64,000 nucleotides of DNA from Mermis nigrescens (GCA_036768485.1 JAVLUZ010000704.1:248001-312000); one strand, 5' to 3'. Counted from the stretch's first letter, positions 44,452 to 55,245 are shown. Notes: generated from the letters alone by a model not told the origin. Numbers and translations: made by a program.

Positions 44452-45299
44452 TTCGGCGCGAAGCGCCGGAAAATTTTCAGATTCCACCTTTTTGAAACGC
44501 AATTTTGCATTACGAAAATTGTGCAAATTTGGGGCTGCTTAAGCATCAATAACAAGTAATAAAATTAAATCAATTCCGCGCTAAGCGCCGGAAAATTTTT
44601 AGATTCCACCTTTTTGAAACGCAATTGTGCATTACAAAAATTGTCCAAATTTGGCGCGGCTTAAGCATCAATAACAAGTAATAAAATTAAATCAATTCGG
44701 CGCGAAGCCTCGGAAAATTTTGAGATTTCACCTTTTTGAAACGCAATTTTGCATCACAAAAATTATCCGAATTCGGTGCGAAGCACCGGTAAATTTGGAA
44801 ATTTAAACTCTGTGAAACGCATTTTTGCATTACAAAAATTGTTCAAATTTGGCGCGGCTTAAGCATCAATAACAAGAAATAAAATTAAATCAATTCGCGG
44901 AAAATTTTGAGATTTCACCTTTTTGAAACGCAATTTTGCATTACGAAAATTGTCCAAAGTTGGCGCGGCTCACGCATCAATAACAAGTAATAAAATCAAA
45001 TCACTTCCGCGCTCGGCGCGAAGCCTCGGAAAATTTTGAGATTTCACCTTTCTGAAACGCAATTTCGCACCACAAAAATTATCCGAATTCGGCGCGAAGC
45101 ACCGGAAAATTTGGAAATTTAAACTTTGTGAAACGCAATTTTGCATTACAAAAATTGTCCAAATTTGGCGCGGCTTAAGCATCAATAACAAGTAATAAAA
45201 TTAAATCAATTCGCGGAAAATTTTGAGATTTCACCTTTTGTAAACGCAATTCTGCATTACAAAAATTGTCATGAATTCAGCGCGGCCTAAGCATCGTTT
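44452..45299. repeat. ~122-bp satellite with GGCGCGAAGCGCC at each unit start
   Basis: About eight tandem units of roughly 122 bases (some shortened to about 76) have the shared blocks CACCTTTTTGAAACGCAATT, ATTACAAAAATTGTCCAAAT and GCATCAATAACAAGTAATAA. Most units open with AATTCGGCGCGAAGCGCC or a decayed form. The array starts about 310 bases after the first OATP exon. Confidence 0.9.
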
Positions 45300-45841
45300 A
45301 TAGTTTTAATTTATTTTTTTTTAATTTCTAGCGTTTATTTACACATAAAACAGGTGGACAGACAAGTATGTATGTATTTGTAATACATGGATGTGAAGAA
45401 GATCACAAAAATACATCATGTGTTTCATTTTGATCTGACGAATTATTATTTTCTCTAAATTAGGCATTACATGCTTAAGTATAATCTCTGAATTATGCAT
45501 TACTTACGTACCGATTTTTAGAGAGTCCAGTAATCGATTCGGTTGCCGGGATTTAAAAATCGATTGTTGAGATCTAAAAAATGATTGCTGAGCCCCAAAA
45601 ATCGGATGCTGGACCCCAAAAATCGGTTGCTGAGGTCTCAAAATCGATTGATGGGGTCAAAAAATCAGTTGGTGGGATCCGGAAATCGGTTGCTGGGGTC
45701 TTAAAATCAGTTCTTGGCTCCGAAAATCGGTTGCTGGGGTCCTAAATCAGTTGCTGGGCTCCAAAAACATTTAGTGGGGTTAAAAATCGGTTGCTGGGGT
45801 CTAAAAAACCAGCTGGTGGGCTCCAAAAATCGGTTGCTGCG

Positions 45842-47343
45842 TAGGGATGCAACGGATATCCGGATCCGTTATTATCCGGTATTATTTTGGATCCGGATCC
45901 GATATTTTTATAAAATAAGATCCGGATCCGTTATTTTTACACTTTAAAACGGATCCTAAACGGATCCAAGAGATCATGATAACAGATCATTAAACCTTGA
46001 ATTGTTTTGAAGAAACAACATCATTATGAGACAAAAACTTTATTTTGATTGACTTAATACTCAAATTCAATGACAGGCAAATTGTATTTAAGAAACAGCA
46101 GCTTTTCTGCAACCAAAGAAAATGGTAGATTGCTCAGTCATAAGCTCAACTAACCGCTCATCTATATCAATTGATCTTGCATCATCGTTATTCCATTTTT
46201 ACCCTTAAATCGTACATAAGTTAATTAGGAATCCTCTCATAAAAATAAAATATTTCATACAGCAAGTAAGTATGCTTCCATTGTCATTTGCACTTTTTGC
46301 TTTTCATGTTTCAAAGCAGTCTTTTAGCAATCTGCGCGTTTTTCTGCAAAGGAAAGTAGACATGCCTGACGCGAATCTTCTACAATCTGTGCTTAACAAG
46401 AATACCTCTTTCCTTTTCTTTGATCTGCTGAGACTCCTCTGCTTTGAACTTTTTATAATCCGCCGCATGCTTAGTTTGCAGACGCTTTTTCATACAGGTG
46501 GTACCAGTGTTTTTTTTGTACTCGGAAAAGATTTTGCCCGATGTACAAAAATATTTCGGGTTCAAAGATTTTTGGGAAGACAAAAACTGTAAAAAGGTGT
46601 AAAATTCCCGAAAATTTCGGGCGCTTCGCGCCGAAATGAGTAATTGTTTGTCCTATATATCTTTAAAATAGCAGAATTTGCATTTAGAATGGAAAGACGT
46701 CAAATTATTCGGCACTTTGCGCCGTTTTGAGACAATTTTTAATAATTTTTGGTGTCAGAAACCCAGAAATTAGATAAGATACGCTACCAAAGATCGAAAA
46801 CCCTGTTTTACCACACTAAAATCGCCATTATACTATAGTACACAAAAATTTGCATTTACTAAGTGTACAAAGACTTGAGGACCATCTTTGTACATGTACA
46901 AACGGACCTTGTACAAAAAAACACTGGGTGGTATCCCTCCACCGCTTCTGGAAAGCTTTGCTGCGCAGAGATTACATTGCGATTTAGTTTCGTTATCAGC
47001 TAGCGTTAAATAGTTTCAGATAGGACTAGAAATGCTTTTTGGAATTTCCGATTAATGAGAGGAAGACGCCAGATTCGCAGTTTCTCAAGCTACAGCCGAA
47101 TTAAGATCAATCCTGACCACTGAACCAAGCTCATGCAGCTCTGCTTATTTCATCATCCTACACTAATTCTGCTTCTGAAACTAATGAGCACCGTACTTGC
47201 GAACAAAAATTTAAGTATTAAAAAATTAAGCATTCATAATGCATATTCATGGATCCGGATCCGGATCCGTTATTATCCGTTATTTTAATAATTAAAGATC
47301 CGGATCCGATTTTATTGGAAAACCCGGATCCGTTGCATCCCTA
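45842..47343 (+). mobile_element. hAT-like non-autonomous element B3 (GGATCC hexamer)
   Basis: Ends are TAGGGATGCAACGGAT and ATCCGTTGCATCCCTA. The exact 8-bp duplication TTGCTGCG flanks it (45834-45841, 47344-47351), itself made of minisatellite sequence. GGATCC/CCGGAT arrays lie just inside both ends (45857-45965, 47249-47333). The 1.5-kb element carries a nested CAGTG-family MITE at 46505. Confidence 0.94.
46505..46926 (-). mobile_element. CAGTG-family MITE (A8) nested in B3
   Basis: Ends are CAGTGTTTTTTTTGTACTCG and GTACAAAAAAACACTG. Flanks GGTGGTAC and GGTGGTAT match at seven of eight bases (46497-46504, 46927-46934). Palindromes lie at 46620 and 46708. Confidence 0.88.
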
Positions 47344-47629
47344 TTGCTGCGGTCTAAAAATCGATTGCTGTGGTCAAAAAATCAGTTGGTGGTGTCCAAA
47401 AATCGGTTGCTGTGGTCTGAAAACCGGTTGGTTGGCTCCAAAAATCGGTTGCTGAAATCCATAAATCGGTTGGTGAGCTCCAAAAATCGGTTGCCGGGGT
47501 CTTCAAATCGGTCTGTGAGCTCGAAAAATTGATTGATGGGTCCCAAATCGCTCGTTGGGCTCAAAAATCGCCTGTTGGGTTCCTAAATCCGCTATTGGGG
47601 TCCGAAAATCAGTTGCTAGGGTCTAAAAG

Positions 47630-50188
47630 CAGTGATCGGACCGAGGGTACTTTTGGACCCTCGGCCGAGGCCGAGGCCGAGGCCGAGGGTAATGCCGAGG
47701 GTCAAGCTTATATACCTATACCCATAAATAGTACTCTTAGAATATTTTGTGTGCACATGAGCTAGAGAATAATCGTAATATTAAACACTTTATCGAATGT
47801 CAAACAATTCATTTTTATTTTCAATAATAGTTGATTAAATGTGTGAAGGATTTATTGAATAAAGTCAGCAGCATGAAAACATACTTAATTTAACAAGTTG
47901 CCTTTGATGAAGACTTGGAAAAGTTTATAAAAAATATGGCTGAACAAGCACTTAAAAACTTTTATTACTATAAATAAGAAAACAGTGTCGAAGAAATAAA
48001 CGAACAAACGAAATAAGATAAGTAAAGACAGAACTGTAGCCATTGTTGTGCTCGCTTTTGCAGTAATGCATATTTAAACACGTTTTTTCAGTCATCCAAT
48101 TCTGGTGTGGCAGGTAATATGACGGAAACTGCACTGTACTTTCCGGTCATAGTTTCCCAAGGTCCAGAGATGAGGGAAGGGTGAAATCCCAAAATGGGGG
48201 ACCAGTAAATTAAGTAGTGTCTTTGTATGAGCGAACAAATTTTTGTAGATATTTTATATAAATATATTTTTAAACATACACATTTTTACATACTGCCAGT
48301 GTGTGACCTGCAACTGGCATGCAGTCCTAAACAGTGTTTTTCTGTGCAAGATACCTTTTTACGTGTGCAAAGATGGTATCCAAAAGTCTTTGAACATTTT
48401 GTAAATGCAAATTTTTGTGTACTATTATAGTATTGTACAGTAGCGATTTAGTGTGGTAAAACAGGGTTTTTCGACCTCTGGTAGTGTATCTTAGCTAATT
48501 CCTGGGTTTCTGAATATTTGACATTTTTCCATTCTAAATGCAAATTCTACTATTTTAAAGATATATAGGACAGACAATTACTGATGCGCCGAAAATTTTC
48601 GGAAATTTTAAACCTTTTTACAGTTTTTGTCTCTCCAAAAATCTTTGTGTATGTAGATGGTCCTGAAAAGATTCTGTACATTATGAAAAATCTTTGCCGA
48701 ATACAAAAAAACGTGGCCCTAAATGTGATAACTCGGCTTGAATTTAGTTGATAATATTAGTTCGGCGCGAAGCGCCGAAATTTTTATCAGCTTTTGATGA
48801 AATTTACACATAAAATTCGACTGAGAAAGCTAAAACAACTTGTACTACAAAATCAGAAATATTACAGATATTGTAATATGCCAATTAAATCTTGTAATAA
48901 GCACTACTGTGCGTAGAAATCCAATGCAACATCAGGATAAATTAGTCAATTTTTTCTTTGAACGGCAAAAAAGTGCAAAGTTATTAAATAGTACTTATTT
49001 TGCATAAAATTTTTAAAAACAGTATAAATAGATACAAAACATTTTTAAATCTGCATAAAGATGCCTAGATTACACAAAAATTGATTTTGGAGTGTTTATT
49101 TCCCCTGCTTCAATCTAAATACAGTATATTAGCGATATTTTGCGCGAAGCGCCGAAAATTTTTTGAAATTTCCTAAAATATACTGAAAAACGATATAATA
49201 AATATCACTTTGTCCAAGAAAGTATTTTAACATTGTATAAAAATGGCTCCAAAAAAATGCACGAGCCGAAATTGATTTCTGGCAAAACCTGCATTTATTG
49301 GCCTTTTTTAGGTGCATTTTTGCGATTTTCGGCCGAATATTCGTGATCATTTACCCCCTCTCCCATAAAAATGGCCGAAAACCATACGTGTAACAGGGGG
49401 TTTGGGGAATTCCCCATTTACCCAGGGTTGGACATCCTCCCCACACCCTTCCCTCCAACGTCAACCCACTCTCCCCACTTTTGGCGAAAATTTGCGCTTT
49501 GTTGGCTATTTTTAGGTGCTTTTGCCATTTTTGACATAAGATTAGAGTCGCTAATCCCCCTCCTTCTAAAAATGGCCAGGGACCCCTACCCGAAATTTCA
49601 AGCCGTTACATGTATGCCGAGGAGCCCCTTACGAAAATTTTGAGCTGTTGCATGCATGCTTCATAGTGATAGTTTGTCTATTTACTCTTGCTCACATTCA
49701 AAAATACTGTATCACTTCGTGAAATTCTAATAGTTAGCTGCACTTTTGCCATAGTAAAAATTAACTTCAAAAATTATTCAAAAGGTTTGCACCAAAAATC
49801 GTCTGACAGTGACTTGAGTCTTGTACCTTGAGAGGAGGGTTATAACCCTCCCTCACCCCCCTTTGGGAATGTGTGTTTCCGATCCATGTAGCGAGCATGA
49901 GAATTAAAACTAAGTCATCACATGAATAATAAATTGGCACTTTGCTGTATGTAACTTGGTGTAACTGGGTACGCGAGTAAAACCATAAGAAAAGTCTATA
50001 GGTAAAAAATAGCCTGTGTACTGCAGATGTATTCTAAATAGTTAATATTCAACGGATATATTAAACTTATTCAAATTTGATTTTAACCCTCGGCGCCTCG
50101 GCACTTTTTAGCTTCGCCCTCGGCGCCGAGGCCGAGGCTCCAAAAAACGCCGAGGCTTGCCGAGGCCGAGGCCTCGGTCCGATCACTG
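47630..50188 (+). mobile_element. hAT-like non-autonomous element B4 (GGCCGA hexamer)
   Basis: Ends are CAGTGATCGGACCGAGG and CCTCGGTCCGATCACTG. The 8-bp duplication TCTAAAAG is exact (47622-47629, 50189-50196). Subterminal GGCCGA/TCGGCC arrays lie at 47655-47705 and 50088-50180. The 2.6-kb interior has no transposase but holds a long CAGTG-family copy (about 48220-49290) with a second one nested in it. Confidence 0.94.
48332..48715 (+). mobile_element. CAGTG-family MITE (A7), first palindrome missing
   Basis: Ends are CAGTGTTTTTCTGTGCAAG and CAAAAAAACGTG. Flanks GTCCTAAA and GCCCTAAA match at seven of eight bases. Relative to 29027 it lacks a stretch of about 45 bases that there carries the first palindrome, and only half of the second palindrome remains. 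It sits inside a long-form copy whose own palindrome is at 48763. Confidence 0.86.
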
Positions 50189-51384
50189 TCTAAAAGTTGG
50201 TTGGTTGGCTATAAAAATCGGTTGCTGGGGTCTGAAAACCGGTTGGTTGGCTCTTAAAATCGGTTGCTGAGGTCTAGAAATCGGGTTGGTGAGCTCGATA
50301 AATCAGTTGCCGGAGTCTAGAAATCGTTAGTGAGCTCGAAAAATTGATTGGTGGGTCCTACGTCGCTTATTGGGCTTAAAAATCGCTTGCTGGGGTCCTA
50401 AATCCGTTATTGGGGTCCATAAATCAGTTGCTGGGGTCTAAAAATTGGTTGGTTGGCTCCAGAAATCTGTTGCTGAGCTCGAAAAATTGATTGATGGGTC
50501 CTAAATCGCTTAAAAATCGCTTGCTGGGTCCTAAATCGGTTATTGGAGTAAGAAAATCAGCTGCTGGGGTCTAAAAGTTGATTGGTTGGCTATAAAAATC
50601 GGTTGCTTGGGTCTGAAAAACGGTTGGTTGGCTCCGAAAATCGGTTGCTGGGTGTCTAGAAATCTGTTGGTGAGCTCGAAAAATTGATTGATGGGTCCTA
50701 AATCGCTTATTGGGCTTATAAATCGCTTGCTGCGGTCATAAATCCGTTACTGGGGTCCGAAAATCAGTTGCTGGGGTCTAAAAATTGGTTGGTTGGCTAT
50801 AAAAATCGGTTGCTGGGGTCTGTAAACCGGTTGGTTGGCTCCAAAAATCGGTTGCCGGGGTCTAAAAATCGGTTAGTGAGCTCCCAAAATCGGTTGCTGG
50901 GGGCTAGAAATCGGTTGTTGACCTCCAAAAATCGGTTGCTGGGGTCTAAAAATCAGTTTATGGGCTCCAAAAATTAGTTGGACCCAGGAGCAATCGATTT
51001 TTAGAGCCATCCAAGCGATTTAGATACCCCAGCAACCGATTTTTGGAGCCCATCAACCGACTCATAGACCCCAGCAACCGATTTTTGGAGCCAACCAATC
51101 GATTTTTACACCAAAAAAGTTTATGTACAAAACATAGGGTGCAACTGGTGGACCCTCCGGCTGGTACCAAACTTGCTCCGGCTGGTACCCGGTTGAACCT
51201 GGTTGAACCCCTTGCCCAGGTATGGTCACAACTAATGCGTAAGATATTAAGTAGATACATGCATGGGTGTAAAAGTAGGGGGCGGAGAGGGCGTCCGCCC
51301 CCTTAGCCCTAAAATAATTTTGGAAAGGTAAGGAAATGCATGAAAATTGGCATCTTTTTATTGAACAATCTCGAACTTTTCGGC

Positions 51385-51960
51385 GCTTCGCGCCGTAGAA
51401 TCATTATTTTTGTTAATTTAGGCCCAAGCGCGGCCAATAAAAGTCATTTTTCGTAGCTTATAAGAAGAAGATAAAATTTTTTGAAAAGTTTGAATTTTAT
51501 GAGCTTAACGGATAGAGCATGTTCGAAAACGTCGAAAAATGCACTTTATTTGGTGCCCCGGCAAACATATCCCGAAATATAGGGTCGCCAATTGTCGAAC
51601 CGCCCTCGCCCCCTGAAGAAATCCTGCGTTACGCCCTGGATACATGAGTAATGGATCAGTAAAGTTTGGGTTCTGTAGCTCATTTGGAAATCGCTGGGGG
51701 AATTCTACATAAGATCCAATTCTAGCTATTTCATTTCAAATTTTTGGCAAGGCAGCTTAATCATTTTTCATTTTTTAGTCTGAGATAAGTGGTTTTGATA
51801 CGAGTCGTGTACTTTTCAGTATTTTCGGATAGTTTTTATACGAGTAATGTACTTTCCAGTATTTTCAGATTATGTAAATCAAGCAGTCTACGCTTCGAAT
51901 GTTCCGTAAGCCGTATGCATAACAGGGCAATCGCTCCGTCCAATCTTCCAATGAAAAAGG
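51385..51960. other. OATP intron, unrecognised sequence
   Basis: An isolated GGCGCTTCGCGCC palindrome lies at 51380 within an unclassified repeat (about 51270-51650, G/C-rich at both ends, with GGGGGCGGAGAGGGCGTCCG at the left). The remainder is AT-rich. Confidence 0.5.
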
Positions 51961-52190
51961 TTTGTTGCTCTTCTTCAAAAAGTGGTTGTTCAATGTCCAG
52001 CTAGAAAGCGATTGTCTTGTTCAAAAACTGGTTTTTTAGCTTTGAAAATTGATTTTCCTGTTTTGAAAAGTGGTTTTCGAACTCAAAAGTAGTTGTTCTG
52101 GCCCTATAAGTGGTTGTACAAGTCTAGAACTGGATTTTCCTGGTCTAAAAATGGTTGTCTAGTTTGAAACTCGTTGTTCGAGTCACGGTT
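51960..52190. repeat. degenerate ~23-bp minisatellite
   Basis: Units of the form AAAAGTGGTTGTTC/CTGGTTTTCCTG vary strongly. Their rhythm resembles the larger minisatellite ending at 51110 but the motif differs. Confidence 0.7.
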
Positions 52191-52193
52191 TTT

Positions 52194-52627
52194 TGTATTG
52201 GGCAAAGATTTTTCCTGATGTGCAAAGACTTTTTGGTAGCGTCTTTGTACATTTACAAAGATTTTTGGGGAGACAAAAACTGTAAAAAGACATAAAATTC
52301 CTAAAAATTTCCGGTGCTTCGCGCTCAAATGAGCTTATTGTCTGTCTTAAATATTTTAATAATGGCAGTATTTGCATTCAGAATGGAAAAATGTCAAATT
52401 TTCGGCGCTTCGCGCCGTTTTGAGACAATTTTTAGTAATTTTTGGCGTCAGAAACCCAGAAATTAGCTGAAATATACTGCCAGAGGTCGGAAAACCTTGT
52501 TTTACCACACTAAAATTGCTATTGCATCACATTTGAAGTACTCAAAAATTTGCGCGTACAAAATGTACCAAGACATTTGGGGACCATTTTTTTACATGTG
52601 CAAGGGGACCTTGTACAAAAAACAGCG
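52194..52627 (-). mobile_element. CAGTG-family MITE (A9)
   Basis: It starts CACGGTTTTTTGTATTGG and ends CTTGTACAAAAAACAGCG. Palindromes lie near 52315 (decayed) and at 52402. No target duplication was found. Confidence 0.8.
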
Positions 52628-52799
52628 CCAATAATTTAGAGATTTGACGACAAACACGCGATTTTCCCATCTTTCCGTGCATTATCTTACCTTTCAAAAT
52701 TTTTTTCGGCCAAAAGAGGGGCGGCGGCCGCCCTCGTACTCTTAAATACGGCCCTGCTTTTGTGGATATGTGAGCAGAGGCCGAATTCTGGGTTCTGGG

Positions 52800-53245
52800 C
52801 AGTGTTTTTTTTTGTACAAGGTCCGTTTGTACATGTACAAAGATGGTCCCTAAAAGTCTTTGTACATTTCGTACACACAAATTTTTGGGTACTATAATAT
52901 GGTACAGTAGCGATTTTAGTGTGGCAAAAACAGAGTTGTTCGACCTTTGGTTACGTATTTTAGCAATTTCTAGGTTTCTGGGGGCAAAAATCAGTAATAA
53001 TCGTCTCAAAACGGCGCGAAGCGCCAAAAAATTTGGCATTTTTCCTTTCAAAATGCAATTTCTGAAATTGTAAAGATATATAGAACACACGATTGCTCAT
53101 TTCGGCTCGGAGCGCCGAGAATTTTTGCGAATTTCGAACCCTTTTTGCAGTTTTTGTCTTCCAAAAATCTTTGTACATGTACAAAGACGGTCCCCAAAAG
53201 TCTTTGTACATCGCGAAAAATCTTTGCCGAATACAAAATAGCGTG
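52800..53245 (+). mobile_element. CAGTG-family MITE (A10), complete
   Basis: Ends are CAGTGTTTTTTTTTGTACAA and GAATACAAAATAGCGTG. An exact 8-bp duplication GTTCTGGG flanks it (52792-52799, 53246-53253). Both palindromes are present (GGCGCGAAGCGCC at 53013, a decayed form at 53105), as are two TTTGTACATGTACAAAG motifs. It ends 324 bases before the OATP exon at 53569. Confidence 0.92.
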
Positions 53246-53568
53246 GTTCTGGGCAGAGTTTAAACTAACAAAAACTCAAAAGAACATGCGAAAAATTTAA
53301 TTATGGGTGCCTGTCGGAGTTCCTGGGGTTCTATAGGCCCCAAACCCCTCCTTCTATGCCCACGTGTACTTGCGAAAGGTGTTTATGTGATTTGCAGCTT
53401 TTGCTCATGTAAGGTTCTTGGGTTCTTGCTTCAGATGTGATTAAATTTTTACGTTTTGACTGACAAAATTGTATTATATTTTTTAATTATCAGAGCTTAT
53501 TCACTCTTATCTATTGCCTCACTGTCTTGTTAATTATTTGCGATTTATTTTTCCGATTCTTTTGACAG

Positions 53569-53827
53569 GTGCTCCTGGCGAACGGCAGTCTCCGGCTTCT
53601 TTAGTCAATCATTCGCGCTCAAAGCGATTCCCTTTTTCGCCTTCCCGTTTTTGCCCACTGCCTCCCTGCTTGCCCCGTTGCCCCAGGCGCCGCGCCCCTT
53701 GTGCCTGGGCTAGCATAAAAATGTTTTGCTTCCTGGCCTGCAGCCTTATCACTGTGCACGGAGCTTTGGCAACCGGATACACCTTTTCTGTCTTAACTAC
53801 CATAGAAAAACGTTTTACAGTTAATAG
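53569..53827 (+). CDS. OATP/SLCO transporter, exon with membrane segment 1
   Basis: The exon runs from a TTTGACAG acceptor (phase 1) to a GTGAAT donor (phase 2). It begins with a polar stretch, then a Pro/Cys/Arg-rich region (FCPLPPCLPRCPRRRAP). Membrane segment 1 follows (KMFCFLACSLITVHGALATG), then TTIEKRF. The Ile/Val-E-K-R-F motif just after the first membrane segment is a family hallmark (TVEKRF in many members). OATPs are 12-segment transporters that exchange organic anions across the plasma membrane. Confidence 0.9.
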
Positions 53828-54735
53828 GTGAATAAAGCGCTTATATTTCGTGGCATTGACGTCATTTACTAGTTTAGCTGTGACATCGAATGCAATATGA
53901 CATCACGTACTTGTGAATAAGCCTAATATGCATTTAAAATGAAAAATGATAAAGCCAGCACAAAATTAAATAAATGTTGGCGTAGGAGTTTGACGGGGAC
54001 TTTTGTAAGTATAGGCACTCAGCATGGTTACCGATACAGCCAAAGAGCTTTTCGGCCTAAAATAGTCTTGAAAATTAGTATAAACGTAAAAACTGCATAA
54101 AATCTACTGTGATTGATGCCTTGTATTGGCCGACTTCTAGCACTTGCAAGAAAAGTTGTCATTTTTGTCCGTTTCGGACCTGAATTTTGGCTTATTTTTG
54201 ATAATTTTTGCCCATTTCATCCTCTGAGGGTGTAGTATGCCTCGAAGAAACCCTCAAATCCCGCAGTCGAAATGGGCTGTTACGCGATTTTGGGAAAGAT
54301 TTGGTAATGCTTTGTTTGCAAACATAAATTTTTCGTTAGCTTATATGATGTTTTTTAAATAATCCATGTCATACAAATGACTTAACAGCTCAAAATTTTG
54401 AGCAAGTATGGTCGGCCATTTTTGGGGAGTGGTGTAAATGATTATCAATTTTTAATCAAATTGGCAAAAAGCACCTAAAAATGTCCAAAATAGCAAGCTT
54501 TGCCCTAAATTGGGAGGGTACAAAATTTCTGACTTTTGGGGATGGAGGAAACACATATTTATTTGTTAATACGCTGAAGTTGAATTAGTCCATTTCGTGT
54601 GCCAGAAACTGTTACAGTTGTGGGGGGGGCGAGTTATGGGCGGCGAGCTGTGGAGGGGTGTTGTGTGGGGGCGAGTTGTACTTGGGAATGAGTTGAGGGG
54701 GACGAGTTGTAGGGGGGCGAAATGTGTGGGGGGCA
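53828..54735 (+). other. OATP intron, left part
   Basis: Mostly unrecognised AT-rich sequence, ending in a GGGGCGAGTTGTG run at 54615-54735 that is the complement of the minisatellite at 41262. No exon is needed for frame. Confidence 0.5.
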
Positions 54736-54880
54736 TACATGCTTATAGAGAAGGGGATGGAGCGTATAACTCCCTGAAGGATCAGCCGGACAGGTACTCT
54801 CCGGCGATTTTGAGCTGAAAAAACGACAAAGATGAGGTTTGAAGCAGTAGGAAGAAAGTACATTGTATAATTTTGTCTGG

Positions 54881-55245
54881 CATACATGCACATAGGGCAG
54901 TGAGGGGTTGACCCAACGTTTTTTGCATCATTTTTGACGTCAAAAGCAGTAAAAATGTCAAAAAATGTTCCGGCGCCGGATTAATACTTTTATGTACTTT
55001 TTTACTCAAAAAGCGCCAAAAATTGATCAATTTCTGTATTTTCTAGTGTCAAAAGTAATATAATGCAGGCAAAATGGACTAAAAATGCTTGAAAAATCTG
55101 AAATTACCACGAAAAAGACGTTTCATGCGCAATTTTGACCATTTTGGTCGTTTGAATAACAAAAAATTTTTGAACGTTAAATTTACTTTTTTTGGATTTA
55201 TAAGATTTTACCCTCCCCTGCCGACCCTGACCTTGTGCACCTATG
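54881..55245 (+). repeat. M-family interspersed repeat (copy 5)
   Basis: It starts CATACATGCACATAGGGC and ends CTTGTGCACCTATG. A truncated second M-family start lies at 54737-54830. The palindrome here is reduced to CCGGCGCCGG. Confidence 0.68.

Larger units (their letters stand above)
45543..51110. repeat. AAATCGGTTGCTGGGGTCT minisatellite, split twice and inverted at its end
   Basis: Half-units of about 20 bases alternate (AAAATCGGTTGCTGGGGTCT and AAAATCGGTTGGTTGGCTCC). They run at 45543-45841, 47344-47629 and 50189-50985. Hybrid duplications show that the gaps are the hAT-like elements B3 and B4. From about 50990 to 51110 the units appear in reverse orientation (CCCCAGCAACCGATTTTTGG). Long open frames such as repeated GSKNRLLGSKNRL are by-products of the repeat. 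Confidence 0.93.

Noticed and set aside
44970..45191. 73-codon minus-strand frame
   Set aside because: It lies inside the 122-bp satellite and is repetitive at DNA level.
50768..50977. Open frame with repeated GSKNRLLGSKNRL, and similar frames at 47249-47564
   Set aside because: By-product of the 20-bp minisatellite. Both strands and several frames are open, and there is no start context or splice support.
52542..53090. 182-codon minus-strand frame
   Set aside because: It runs across two CAGTG-family MITEs and the unrelated spacer between them. Residues such as CTKCTKTF are translations of the TTTGTACA motif.
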